Shown piece after piece: positions 48,225 to 58,569 of a stretch of 64,000 nt of DNA. Location: assembly GCA_015680685.1 (NCBI GenBank), contig MNCI01014407.1, positions 189,361-253,360 on the forward strand, in the 5' to 3' direction. Both the position numbers and the translations under genes were made by a program. The notes beneath the pieces are model-generated. The model had not been told where the DNA came from and did no database searches. It saw only the letters and a list, made by a program, of their open reading frames with translations. This stretch comes from Gnetum montanum (Eukaryota > Streptophyta > Gnetopsida > Gnetales > Gnetaceae). Position 1 is the stretch's first letter. Each line of letters opens with the position of its first letter.

Positions 48225-48760
48225 CTGTAGCCAAAAAATTCATCAAAAATTTGTTTGTGCTCCAATTTCAATAATTCCATCACAAAAAGAATTCTAAAAT
48301 TATTAACCTTATAGCCATACCATTAAAACCAAAAAAATACAACCATATATCCATAAAACATGAAAAAATTCAGCCAAAACCGTAGTTGTCAACATTTACC
48401 CCTTTTCACACAAGGTTAGTAAAAAATTTGTCAAAAATTTATTTGAGCTTCAAAAGGAATGATTCCACCACCATTTAAAAATTAAATAAATTCCTACACA
48501 CCCATGCTTAGAAAAGAATTCAAAACCTTTTTAGTTTATGTAGAAAAAATTTATCAATTTGGACAATAATCTAAAAACGACATAGACATCCTTATTACAG
48601 ATGCTTAGTAAAAAATTTGTAGAAATTTTGTTTTAAGTCTAATCAAAGTGATTCCATCTCCATTGAAAATATGAATCCAAATCCTACTCATAAATAACTA
48701 GAAAATATCCAAAACCTTTTTTGTTTCTTGACGAAAATTCACAAAATTACATGAAATTAC
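48225..48760. repeat. Three diverged copies of a ~190-bp repeat
   Basis: AAAAAATTYRTCAAAAATTT followed by a GATTCCATC..CCAT motif recurs at about 48233, 48420 and 48606, spacing about 187 bases. Together with the array to its left, it resembles the tandem 3' region known from Retand elements. Confidence 0.55.
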
Positions 48761-49546
48761 AAAAGCTGTGTAAACAACCTAATTGTGCAATGTTAGGAAA
48801 ATAGCCATAACTTCATCATTATGAATCCAAATTAAATGAGACAACATTTGTTACAAATTTCAAATAAAGAGTTATGAATCCATAACCTTAAATTTTACAA
48901 ATGTGTAGCTGTTCACCTAAGAAAAAATACACAACATTACTTGCTTTTTCATGCTAAAACATTAAAAACCTCAAAACCTAGATTTCATATAGCCATGGAA
49001 ACAATCAAAATAGCCAAAACCATTGAAACCGATTAAATTTTATACCAAAATAATGGGGTGGAATTTTTTGAAATTTAATTTTAACAAATCCTAATGCCTA
49101 GATCTAAAAAAATGGCCACACCCCAAAATTTTGGGAAAAAAGGATGAAATAGCAAGTCCTATTTTTAAAATCAAATCTACAAAAGCTAAAGCAACAAAAT
49201 GGCTATAGATCTACATGGAAGTAGCCAAAATAGGAGGTAGGATTTTATCAAAACTTTATTTTAATCCCTTCACTAGAGTAGATCTTGAAAAAATGGCCTT
49301 TACACATAGGAAGCAAAAACTACAAAAACCATAAGAAACAAAGGCAAAAATAGGTAGAATTGCCTACCTTGGAGTAGCAATAGAAAAAGCCTAAATGGAG
49401 ATGGGCTCCAGGAATGTTCATCCACCTTTTGGGTTACAAGGTTCCTACTCTTTCCTCCACACATGTATTTCATGAATTAAGTTTATTGTTTTTCTTTAAA
49501 TTCAATGAAACATCTATTATCACTTGATCCTAGCATTGTAACTTAA
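48761..49546. other. AT-rich noncoding stretch
   Basis: Frequent ATAGCCA/AAAACC words and runs of A; no ORF, LTR end or structural repeat that I can support. The expected element H 3' LTR (TGTCGAAAATG start) is not here. Confidence 0.4.
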
Positions 49547-49610
49547 GGGTATCTCATTGGTTAGTTGACTAATAAGCCATGAATTCAAATCTTGCTAAGT
49601 CTCATAGATG
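49547..49610 (+). mobile_element. Possible SINE head (tRNA-like)
   Basis: GGTATCTCATTGGTTAG resembles a pol III box A, and AATTCAAATCTTGC about 35 bases later resembles box B; spacing and order are as in tRNA-derived SINEs. No poly(A) or poly(T) tail is visible, partly because element F interrupts the downstream sequence at 49759. Confidence 0.35.
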
Positions 49611-49758
49611 GATTCTTTTCTAGATTTTTGAAGATGCTAAGGCATTCCCTAGAAGCAATACATAGTAGTTATAAGGCCAATTGCTATGAAAAATAGGCAA
49701 GGGCTTCCTAGGATGCCCTCTCGAAATGAAGTGCAACATCGTCTCCTAGAAAAATAGC

Positions 49759-50690
49759 TAATGAGTGGCGAGGTACCCCTACACTCAACCATACGAACAC
49801 GAGCATTTCACGCATGATTTGGTTGAACTCCGTAGACAAACTAGTTCTAGTATCTAGATAGTTACTCATTGATCGTAGTTCGTTGTCTTTCCACCTGGAC
49901 TGGTATTTGCTTTGTCACATATGGTTTAGTCTAGAGTGACGTGTATGATGTGTTTTCTAACCTAATGCTACTCCTAAAGGTGATGGAAAATAATCTTAGC
50001 CAAGCTAGGAGGAAAAGGGAGAGAGAATCTAAACTCATAGGAGATAGGGAGAGAGAATCTAAGCTAGCCTAAGTCCAATGAGCATCCGTTTCTAAATCAT
50101 CCGTACACAAATTGGACCTCATGCATTACTACTACTAGGATTACCAAGCACAGATCCTAGGTACGCTACTGGGTTACCAAGTAGTCACACTTAAATGCTC
50201 ATGATTAAGTCATACTCATTCTGCGTTTAATAGGAATTTAGGGTAAAGAGATGTTAACTATGAAAGCAATAAATAACAATAATAGTTAAATAATTAAACT
50301 AAGTGAATGCTACAATGATAAAGTAATCTGGATGTTTATTTCTGGTCATGTGCATGTCCATGTGTGTCACACTCGAATAAAGGATGCCATACAATTACAA
50401 TCATCACACTACAGGCATGCACTAAGAAATAATTCTAACTCTAAGAAGGAAAAACTATAAGAGTTTGGGTAAGGGACTAAGAACTAATGCCAAAACCAAG
50501 TGCGCTACCTCTTATTTATAGGCTCACATGGGAATCATGATATCGCATACACGATATCGCTTGTAGGTCATGATATCATGTATACGATATCACGGCTACG
50601 ATATCGAGGGTCCAATAATGGGGGTCCAATAACAGGGGTCCAATAATAGGACCTAACAGACCATGACACCTAACAGACCATGACTCATCA
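49759..50690 (-). repeat. Element F 3' LTR (932 bp)
   Basis: Plus-strand TAATGAGTGGCGAGG to CATGACTCATCA. U3 contains four to five GATATC words (50537-50610) and three GGGTCCAATAA units (50618-50650). TATA box on the minus strand near 50516-50523 (CCTATAAATAAG). Confidence 0.92.
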
Positions 50691-50702
50691 TACCCCCATG
50701 AA
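50691..50702 (-). other. Element F polypurine tract
   Basis: CATGGGGGTA on the coding strand next to the LTR start TGATGAGTCATGG; upstream GACTCAAGGACGAGTTGTTA is shared with B and E. Confidence 0.75.
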
Positions 50703-50976
50703 TGAATAACAACTCGTCCTTGAGTCAAAAAAAAGTGAGGAACAAGTTCAATTGCTTACATAGTGGATAGGTATGGGATTATTAATTAACTAGGAATTTA
50801 TTCATGCTGTAGTGGAGAATTAAACAAAATTTGGCCATAGACACACAAGATAAAAGTTGTGGAACTCATGGGGTTCCTAGTAGTGGTGGCTCCTCCATGG
50901 GTGCCTCTCCTTTGTCTTGCACGATCAGGCTTCTAAGATTGATACCGTTGAAGAAGTGCCTCATGTTTCTCCCCTT

Positions 50977-51304
50977 CTATCCAAGGATTATGAGCCATCC
51001 ATGCTGATGTTCCAATGTTTGATGGAGTCGGCACTTTCCATGATCATGGAAGCTATGGAAACACTTGATTGGCTTTGACATGTTATGCCACAAATAACTT
51101 TCATTCCTCTTCATAGGCTCAGGCCCTAACCTCTGCATCTTTTTCTTGGATAGATTATGTAGTAAGAGGAGTTCCATGATGGATGTTGAATGATTGTGCC
51201 TCCTACTCTGAATGTTTTGCATGAAGTGCTTCGCCTCTGCCTCTCCCTGGTCGTTCAGTTGCACCTTGAGAAGGTCCTCCTTATTGTCCTCTTTTAGGGG
51301 CCAT
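50977..51304 (-). pseudogene. Element F extra ORF remnant (N-terminal part only)
   Basis: MAPKRGQ start at 51304, right after TGATTATAG, with the GGPSQGA and RGRGK blocks of the C copy, then stops. The shared domain, hinge and coiled-coil half are deleted. The 51318-50977 open frame is a different frame of the same remnant. Confidence 0.7.
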
Positions 51305-52767
51305 CTATAATCACACAAAGATTAATTGTTAGTAAGGTTATTAAAAAAATTTCAATGATTTCATACCTTACTCATTGCCTTCAATAAATGTTGAATTCTT
51401 TGCTTTGTGTGATTTTTGAGTTAGAAATTTTTTTTTTCAAGGAAGTTGCCCTAGAATTTTAACATCGGACTTGGTTTGTTTAGGTGACACATAAAAGGAC
51501 CTATTTTTGAGGAACATTTGATAAAATAATGACAAAGGAAAGAATAGATTTGGCAATGAAGTACTCAGAGGGTATAAGATGATGTGGTGGTGTGCAACAA
51601 GTACAAATTGCAAAAGTCACGCAAGTGGATCCTCCCCAAAGTAGGTTCCAACCTATAATGCCCTTGTATAACCACACCTTAAAATTTCCATAGGCACTAG
51701 AAGGGTTAAATGTAATCCACACCAGTTTCACAAAACACACACATGTAGATACCACCGTAATGAGGTATGAATTCAATGCTATACAAGACACAAGTTACAA
51801 ATACATGAATAGTGAGATGAGGTGAATTGTAGAAGGGATTGTAGAGATTGGGACATGACGTAACTAACTTAGGGCACAATGAATTCTTAGTGTAAGGCAT
51901 GATTAATGTGTCATTAACCTGTTGCTCAAAAATCAGGACTAAGTCCATTCCTCTGATCAGTGACATCGCATTGTTTTATCCCAATGATAGACAACAATAA
52001 GAGCACCATGACAATAAGGTATATGATCACTTGGCATTTTTTTCAAGGGAGGAGTGATTCGGAATAGCTTTGCAGCACTTTGATCTTGATCTTTTCTTCC
52101 CTTTTTTTTCTTTGTGTGGCCCCTTTGGCACACTCTTCTTGCTCTCTTTTTTTCATCATCATTCATCATCATTTTTTCTTTTTGGAATGCTTAATCTAGA
52201 GAAGCCGCCTACCTTTAGGCATGGGTGCATGTCTTTCCAATGGGACCCCCTAGAATAGCATTATTTTTCCTTGATTGAGTGCCTTTTGATTACTCTTACT
52301 CCCATTTTTCATTAGATCTACAAGGATTTTAGTACAACTAAGCTACATGATAACTCCCACAGATGTCACGAAAGAGAATCCATAAGTTCCCTTGATGTCA
52401 CACCCTGGCCATTCCTTCTTGGTCCATCCTTCTTCGCTTTGGGCATAATGAACACAAAATTACTTTTAAATTTTAATGATTAGGAATATCATTGTAGCCA
52501 GAGTAGAACCTCTTATTGATAGAATGGGTGGATGGATGTTGTGGGCTCACTATCCAAATAATTAATCACCTAAGACTTGATAGCATAGAACAACACCTCA
52601 ACCAATGAGCCACATGAGTGTTTTATTCATAGATGAGATCACTCATAAAAAGACAAAAAGATGAAACAATAAATGAAAAGATAAAACAACATATTGAAAG
52701 AGAAAAATTAGAAAACAAAAATTGTAAAATTCAAAGAAAAAGGAAAAATATTTATTAATCTTACTTG
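51305..52767 (-). other. Element F spacer with conserved block at 51620-51677
   Basis: Noncoding between gag and the extra ORF remnant. The block 51620-51677 (plus-strand GGATCCTCCCCAAAGTAGG and TTCCAACCTATAATGCCC) matches C and D. A deletion between about 51485 and 51540 relative to C removes the GATATC/TATA internal promoter region. Confidence 0.7.
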
Positions 52768-55021
52768 TTAGAATGGAGGATACCCCTCATAAATGAATGG
52801 TTGATCATAGCTAGGATTAATAAATGAAAGGTTGGGATCCTTGCATGTTGGAAATCTTGAGACCCGGTCATACTTACCCCAATGGGGTTCACACACTTGA
52901 TTAGAGTTGACATAGTGGGGCAAGTTATAAGATGTGGTTAATTTATAAGGAGTTGACCCACTATGGTACTTGTGACTGTAACATGGTATGCAAGGATCAA
53001 CATGTCTCCCCATGTGGCTATATTCATTGGACCGCATGGTTGTTGGAGTATTGAGTGGTGGCCCTGATAAGGTAACATGAGGCATTGGTTTGAATAGGAA
53101 AATGCACCACAATGTTGGACTTGTGCTGAGTTGGTGGATGCAATGGTTTCTGAACTGTGGGGTCCCTTTCTATAGTCACGTCTAAAGAAGGGATGCCTAT
53201 GATGTTGTGGAGGATTCCCACTGCTGTTGACAATAGAAGCACAAGTAACATTCGTGGGTTCATGCTGTGATGAAAATCCCTCAGGAACAACTAGTGGCGA
53301 TGTAGAAGGAGGTAAAGGATGAGACTATTGGAATTGAGGAGAAGTGTAACATACCCAAGGTGGTGGTCCTATTGGAAAGGATATGGTTTGATGGTATTGA
53401 AGAGAATGATAATAATATGGTAAGATAGAGTATGTTGACCCAGTTGGGAAAATAGGATGTTGAACTTGATAGTCACTTGGATTCGGATGATATGAAGGGT
53501 ATACCTAGTTTGGGGGTGTGGCCTCCCCCACAACTGGGATTGTTGCCACTATGATTGAACATAGTATCTCTGTACTAACTCTGGGTGCAACACTCTTCCC
53601 CAATGCTCATGTAAATGTAACAAGATTGGGCATTGGCCCTTAGGGTGATCATACAGGCAAACATTACATTGATATGTATGATTGGTAGTTAAGTTCTTAT
53701 TCTCTTCTACCCTCCTTTCCGATTGTCTAAGAGTGTTTCATCTTCCTTCTTGGTTCATTATGATTCTATCTCCAATAATGTTGGCATATTCTCCACATTT
53801 TTTATGCATCCATTCCATCATCTTATTGCTCTTTGCCTCAATTTTGTTTAATGATTGTAGTGTTGGCAAAGATGATTCCATCTCCTTGAGGTGAGATGAG
53901 TTCTCCTCTTTCAGATTATGGACCTTTGTTGATGTAAGATTTTGGTCCCGTTGAGATTTTTCAACATTCTCTCATCTAGCGATTTTTCCTTCTTCTTTTG
54001 CTACCCACTTAATAAGCTTTTGGAGTTGATGGGTTTGTAGCTCATAATGTTGACCTTGGGTCTCCCTTGTTTCATTACAGTGCCCATCAATAATGTGGTA
54101 TATTAGCCTCTCCTTGAAGAACTCATGGCCTGGGCAGTTGTTTAATAATGCATAATATCTTTCTAAGGCCATGTCCAAGGGTTCATATTGTGCTTGTTTC
54201 CACTCTCGGATTTGTTTGCTCAAGGCTGACACTCTTGCATAAGTTTGATATCTTTCATTGAAGAGCTCTACCATTTTTGGCCAATGTCGAATTGATTTTG
54301 GTTTTAACGACCTATACCATACTTTTGTTTGGCCAACGAGTGTCGTAGGAAAGAGCTTAAGTCTTTCCCATCCATTATCAATGTTGTTCCACACATAAGC
54401 ATCATGGAAGGCTTGTAGATGATGTTGCGGATCTAAATCATAGCCTTTTGAAAACTTGGAAAAGTTGTTTAAATCAAGCTTAGGTAGACAGCTTTCCTTG
54501 CGATGCCTGTAAGATATTCGAACAGCCTCTTGTATATGTATTAGGCTCTTAGTGGCTAGCAGGAGTTCATCGTCAGTAAGTAGGTTATGAGTTTGTGAGT
54601 TGGGACGATGTTGACTTTGTTCATGTTGGCGTTCTTGATTTTGCTCGTGGGTTCAATTTCTATTTCTAAGCTGACCCCTAGAGAGATGATCATCCATGTC
54701 ACGACTTGACGTTGAAGGAGCAGAGGAAGAAAAAGAGCTGGAAGACTCGTCATGACTTTTGTAAGTCTCCCAATCATCCTTGGATAAATTTTTGTTAATT
54801 ATTGAGAAGGTCCTAGGCCTTACAGGCCCCCTCATTCTATGGGATGTCCCATCCTTGCTAGAGGTGTCAGAGTTGGATGACAAGAGTCCTTGAGTATTGT
54901 TGGGGTGTCTATGAACATATGAAACTCCTGCATAAGATTGAGTACTTCAAACTTCTTTGTTGGTTCTCCAATGAATTGCCTGGCTAGATGTTGCATTATC
55001 ACTATCCTGTGAAAGAGACAT
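52768..55021 (-). pseudogene. Element F gag (best-preserved copy of the family)
   Basis: Starts MSLSQDSDN at 55021. A long Ser/Arg-rich N-terminal region is followed by the capsid domain from about 54500 to 54070 (WNNIDNGWERLKLFPTTL, TKVWYRSLKPKSI, MVELFNERYQTYARV, REWKQAQYEPLDMALERYYA). Then come a coiled segment and, near 53665, the knuckle CNVCLYDHPKGQC (C-x2-C-x3-H-x4-C). A Pro/His/Ser-rich C-terminal third ends at 52768. The capsid part is open for 140 codons (54394-53972), the least damaged gag in the window. Confidence 0.85.
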
Positions 55022-55143
55022 TGTTGTGAATTTGTGTGTGATTTATTTGCAATTATTATTATTATCTTTTTTTTTAATATATGTCGTTAATACTTTGTTA
55101 CAGCGATCTTGTATGATGTAACTAATCTAGATAACTAGCACCA

Positions 55144-55161
55144 TCCCCAGCAACAGTGCCA
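55144..55161 (-). other. Element F primer binding site
   Basis: TGGCACTGTTGCTGGGGA on the coding strand, one base after the LTR end CTCATCA. It differs at three positions from the TGGCGCCGTTGCCGGGGA site common in Athila/Tat elements, all explicable by transitions. Confidence 0.8.
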
Positions 55162-55162
55162 A

Positions 55163-56242
55163 TGATGAGTGGCGAGGTACCCCCTACACTCAACCATACG
55201 AATACGAGCGTTTCACACATGATCCGATCGAACTCCGTAAACAGGATAGTTGTGGTATCTAGATAGTTACGCGTTGATCATAGTTCGCTGTCTTCCCACC
55301 TGGACTAGTNGTAACTATCTAGATACCACAACTATCCTGTTTACGGAGTTCGATCGGATCATGTGTGAAACGCTCGTATTCGTATGGTTGAGTGTAGGGG
55401 GTACCTCGCCACTCATCATTGGCACTGTTGCTGGGGATGGTGCTAGTTATCTAGATTAGTTACATCATACAAGATCGCTGTAACAAAGTATTAACGACAT
55501 ATATTAAAAAAAAAGATAATAATAATAATTGCAAATAAATCACACACAAATTCACAACAATGTCTCTTTCACAGGATAGTGATAATGCAACANATCTAAA
55601 CTAATATGAGATAGGGAGAGAGAATCTAAGCTAGCATAAGTGCAATGAGCATCCATTCCTTAATCATCCGTACACATCTTGGACCTTGTGCATGACTACT
55701 AGTTTTACCAAGTGCAGATCCTAGGTACGCTACTGGGTTACCAAGTAGTCACACTTAAATGCTCGTGATTAAGTTGTACTCATTCTGCGTTTAATAGGAA
55801 TTTAGGATAAATAGATGTTAACTACGAAAGTAATAAATAACAATAATAATTAAATAATTAAACTAAGTGAATGTTGCAATGATGAAGTAATCTCGATCTT
55901 TATTTCCAGTCATTTGCATGTCCAAGTACGTCACACTCGAATAAAGGATGCCATACAATTACAATCATCACACTATGGGCATGCATTGAGAAATAATTCT
56001 AGCTCCTAGAAGGAAAAACTACAAGAGTTTGGGTGAGGGACTAAGAACTAATGCCAAAACCAAGTGTGCCACCTCTTATTTATAGGCTCACATGGGAATC
56101 ACGATATCGCATATGCGATATTGCTTACAAGAGGCCATGATATCGCGTACGCGATATCACGGTTACAATATTGGGGTCCGATAACAAAGGTTCGATAATA
56201 GGACCTAACAAACTGTGACACCTGACAGATCATAACTCATCA
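55163..56242 (-). repeat. Element F 5' LTR with inserted artefact
   Basis: True LTR sequence at 55163-55309 and 55594-56242. About 140 bp present in the 3' LTR (from GTATTTGCTTTGTCAC to the GGAGAGAGAATC part) is missing, and a 282-bp inverted copy of 54989-55270 sits in its place. After correcting for this, the length agrees with the 932-bp 3' LTR. Confidence 0.88.
55310..55593. other. Assembly artefact: inverted duplicate bounded by single N
   Basis: 55311-55592 is the reverse complement of 54989-55270, identical where I checked, including a 9-base homopolymer. It is bounded by single N at 55310 and 55593. A perfect palindrome next to gap symbols is the mark of a mis-filled gap. Frames such as 55250-55459 that cross it are not real. 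Confidence 0.9.
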
Positions 56243-56364
56243 ATAGCCAAGGGTTGCCAGATCAAGGATGGATGTAGGTAAAGAAACAAGTTTAGCAACA
56301 AAAATTGTAAATTGCCACCTAGAACATTGGCACCTTTAATAAAAAGACCTTTGAAATTACTGAT

Positions 56365-56630
56365 GCAAATGGTTTGGACATGTGAAAAGAAGATCAAAAT
56401 TTGAGCCGATAAACAAAGGTTGCTACATCATTGTTGCAAGAAAACCATTAAAAGAAAGACCAAAGAAGATGTGTAAAAATGATAGAAGATGATTTGAAGA
56501 AACTACAAATAAATAAGGATCTAGCTCTTCATAGAGGCAAATGAAAAAAAAAGAACTCAAGTAATCAACTCCATTTTATTGAGACAAGGGTAGAATGATA
56601 ATGCTGACAATATCTTTCTAATTCAAAAAA
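56365..56630 (+). pseudogene. LINE reverse-transcriptase C-terminal scrap
   Basis: The frame CKWFGHVKRRS at about 56362-56394, then KPLKERPKKMCKNDRR about 90 bases later, matches the WFGHV..R and RPKK.W blocks found at the C-terminal end of many plant non-LTR retrotransposon polymerases. Short and stop-ridden; upstream parts are missing. Confidence 0.55.
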
Positions 56631-57831
56631 AAAATATACTATTTGTTTTGAATTACAATGTTATTTATTTAATAGCATGATTTTTGCCAAGGTTCTTTGT
56701 AAAAAATATTTTAAAATAGAATCACTGACAAATTTTTTTATTGCTCTTTAATTTGTTTATAGTATCATAAATTTTCATGGTACCATGATTATTACGAAAA
56801 ATAACAAGAGGTCAAATTTTTAAATAAACTTAAAAGAAGTGTTTCACTTGCTTTCCAAAAAATTGGGTCTCATCCCTAAACACGTTTGGGACATCATGGT
56901 TTTCTTAGAAGGTCATGAGGACACAACTGGGTCATAGAAAAAATAGTTATACCTAAGATATTTAGCTTTCACAGTATTAAAATTTATGGTTAAATTCATT
57001 ATTCTTGATATATATAAAAAATCTGTATGCAATTTGGACAGCAAATCATTTTCACAATGTTTTAGCATAAAACAAAGAGTTCTTATGGATATCCTACTGC
57101 ATTTTGGATGCCAAAATATGCCAGAAGTCGTAATTGCATCCCATAACATTTAGCCAACATTTAGAAATGTGTCTCTGTCCCTGTTCATCCAAGATGGTTT
57201 TTTTTTTTTTTTTTTTTTTCAAAGACACGTTTCTACCAACAAACCATAAACTGATCCACATCTGATCAAAATGGATGGTTGGGATGATGTTATAGGTAAT
57301 GATGGAATGTGATACATGTTTATCTCAACCGGCCATTTCACCAAACGTAAATCTGTTTTCACCCGATGTGAATCGGTTTATGATTTTCCGCGTAACCCTG
57401 CTTAAAAGCATATCCAAGCCCTTATTAAATGCATTTACCCACAGCTTCCTTACAAATTACAAAGTACACCCTGTTACTAAATTAGATACCAAGAACCCAA
57501 CGTATCCAGTTATATATCTGTAACATGGAATTTTACCGGAGGCATTCGGTGCGTGAGCTGGCCACACGAGGGCATAATAATTGACGACAAAGTTAACATC
57601 ATTATTAAGAAACGAAGAGACTTGGACTGTAACATTCAGATTCAGATTCATTGAGACTATGTATATAAAATTCAACCCTATGTCTTACCAAATCAACCTT
57701 ATTGGAAAAAGAAATTCCAAATCAGCAGTTACAGTCGAGGGAGGACGGCTAAAACAATTCCTGTAACATTAAAGAAACCAAATCAGCAGGAACAAAACCA
57801 AAAACGGGAGCGGCTCCTGTTAAAACGTGGG
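56631..57831. other. Intergenic stretch with poly(T) run at 57198-57220
   Basis: No gene recognised. A 23-base T run could be the poly(A) tail of a minus-strand retrocopy whose body would lie to the right, but I see no matching gene or duplication. The part after 57300 has normal base composition with more CpG than the retroelement zone. Confidence 0.5.
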
Positions 57832-58026
57832 TCAATTAGATGAAGAAGCAGCAGTAGGTGCTGGTGGAGGAGGAGGGAAAAATGGAAGGAAAAATTGAGG
57901 GAAAAATGGTTCTTCCTCCTCCACCGTTCTCACAGTTCTGGAACCTGGCACTACTGGTGGAGGAGGAGGAGGAGGAGGAGGAGATTGTTGTTGCTCGAGA
58001 AGAGGCTGAGGCAATGGTAACCCCAT
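57832..58026 (-). CDS. Candidate small proline-rich protein, 64 aa
   Basis: ATG at 58026 in AACAAAATGGGG context; an in-frame TAG lies three codons upstream, so this start is fixed. The protein has a nine-proline run (about residues 16-24), VVPGSRTVRTVEEEE, two FF blocks, a five-proline run and a PTAASSSN end. It has no signal peptide and no known domain. On the same strand ACTATAAATA at 58150-58159 lies about 125 bases upstream, a good plant TATA distance allowing a leader of about 95 bases. No stop or frameshift, in contrast to the retroelement zone. It could still be a noncoding transcript with a chance frame through a (GGA)n-type repeat; the overlapping Ser-rich frame 57836-58168 is the competing reading. 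Confidence 0.45.
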   Translation of the reverse strand: MGLPLPQPLLEQQQSPPPPPPPPPVVPGSRTVRTVEEEEPFFPQFFLPFFPPPPPAPTAASSSN

Positions 58027-58149
58027 TTTGTTCTACAAAGCTGCGTCTGATTTCTTTCTTTTCTTTTGTAGCTGTTGTTCTGCGTTGGCACAGAAGAGAC
58101 TGATCAATCACTTCGTTTGTCTCGTGGTTTGGCAGGAGCTTAGATAAGA

Positions 58150-58159
58150 TATTTATAGT
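58150..58159 (-). promoter_or_regulatory. TATA box of candidate 57832-58026 gene
   Basis: ACTATAAATA on the minus strand, about 125 bases before the ATG, inside otherwise non-repetitive sequence. Confidence 0.45.
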
Positions 58160-58569
58160 GCAAACCACAGTTATAATTTATGGTACAGCATGTGCAATCG
58201 GTATTTACAGTGTTTGATACATCAACAAGGTTCATGGATGAAATTTCAACTTTCAATTTGAGTTTCATTTGAGATTGGCAGCAGATGCGATGCTCCTTAG
58301 TTAAATATTGTGGATTACTGTGACAGAACAAAATGCCAGGTAATATTATTCTGGAATTTTGAAGATTGGCTTTGTTATGTTCGCTTGTAAAGTGTGATGC
58401 TCTATTTGGATTATGCGTTCCCTCAGCATCTATTCCAATTTGTTGGCTGGCTTTTGCATTTGTTTAACTTTGTTAACTTAATACTAAAGCTGTCTGAAAT
58501 CGATAAAATTTTAAATAACAGCATCTCCACCCATAATACTTTTAGGGAATAAGGATATTTTTTGCGCAG

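Larger units (their letters stand above)
49759..56242 (-). mobile_element. Element F: complete pol-less gag element with perfect target duplication
   Basis: Flanked by ATAGC at 49754-49758 and ATAGC at 56243-56247. Read right to left: 5' LTR (55163-56242, containing an assembly artefact), primer binding site, gag (55021-52768), spacer, conserved block, a short remnant of the extra ORF, polypurine tract, 3' LTR (49759-50690). Relative to C it lacks about 0.6 kb covering the internal promoter of the extra ORF, and most of that ORF. No pol domain is present. Confidence 0.93.

Noticed and set aside
47490-48760. AT-rich tandem arrays considered as a CRISPR array
   Set aside because: Units vary in length and sequence with no unique spacers, in a plant nuclear context next to a retroelement.
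55250-55459. 69-codon plus-strand ORF
   Set aside because: It crosses the N at 55310 and the inverted assembly artefact.
57198-57220. Poly(T) run as the tail of a processed retrocopy
   Set aside because: No gene-like body or flanking duplication is visible next to it; kept only as a description.
57836-58168. 110-codon Ser-rich ORF overlapping the proline-rich frame
   Set aside because: It reads the same GGA-type repeat in another frame and begins upstream at the TATA box itself, so its start could not be in a transcript from that TATA.
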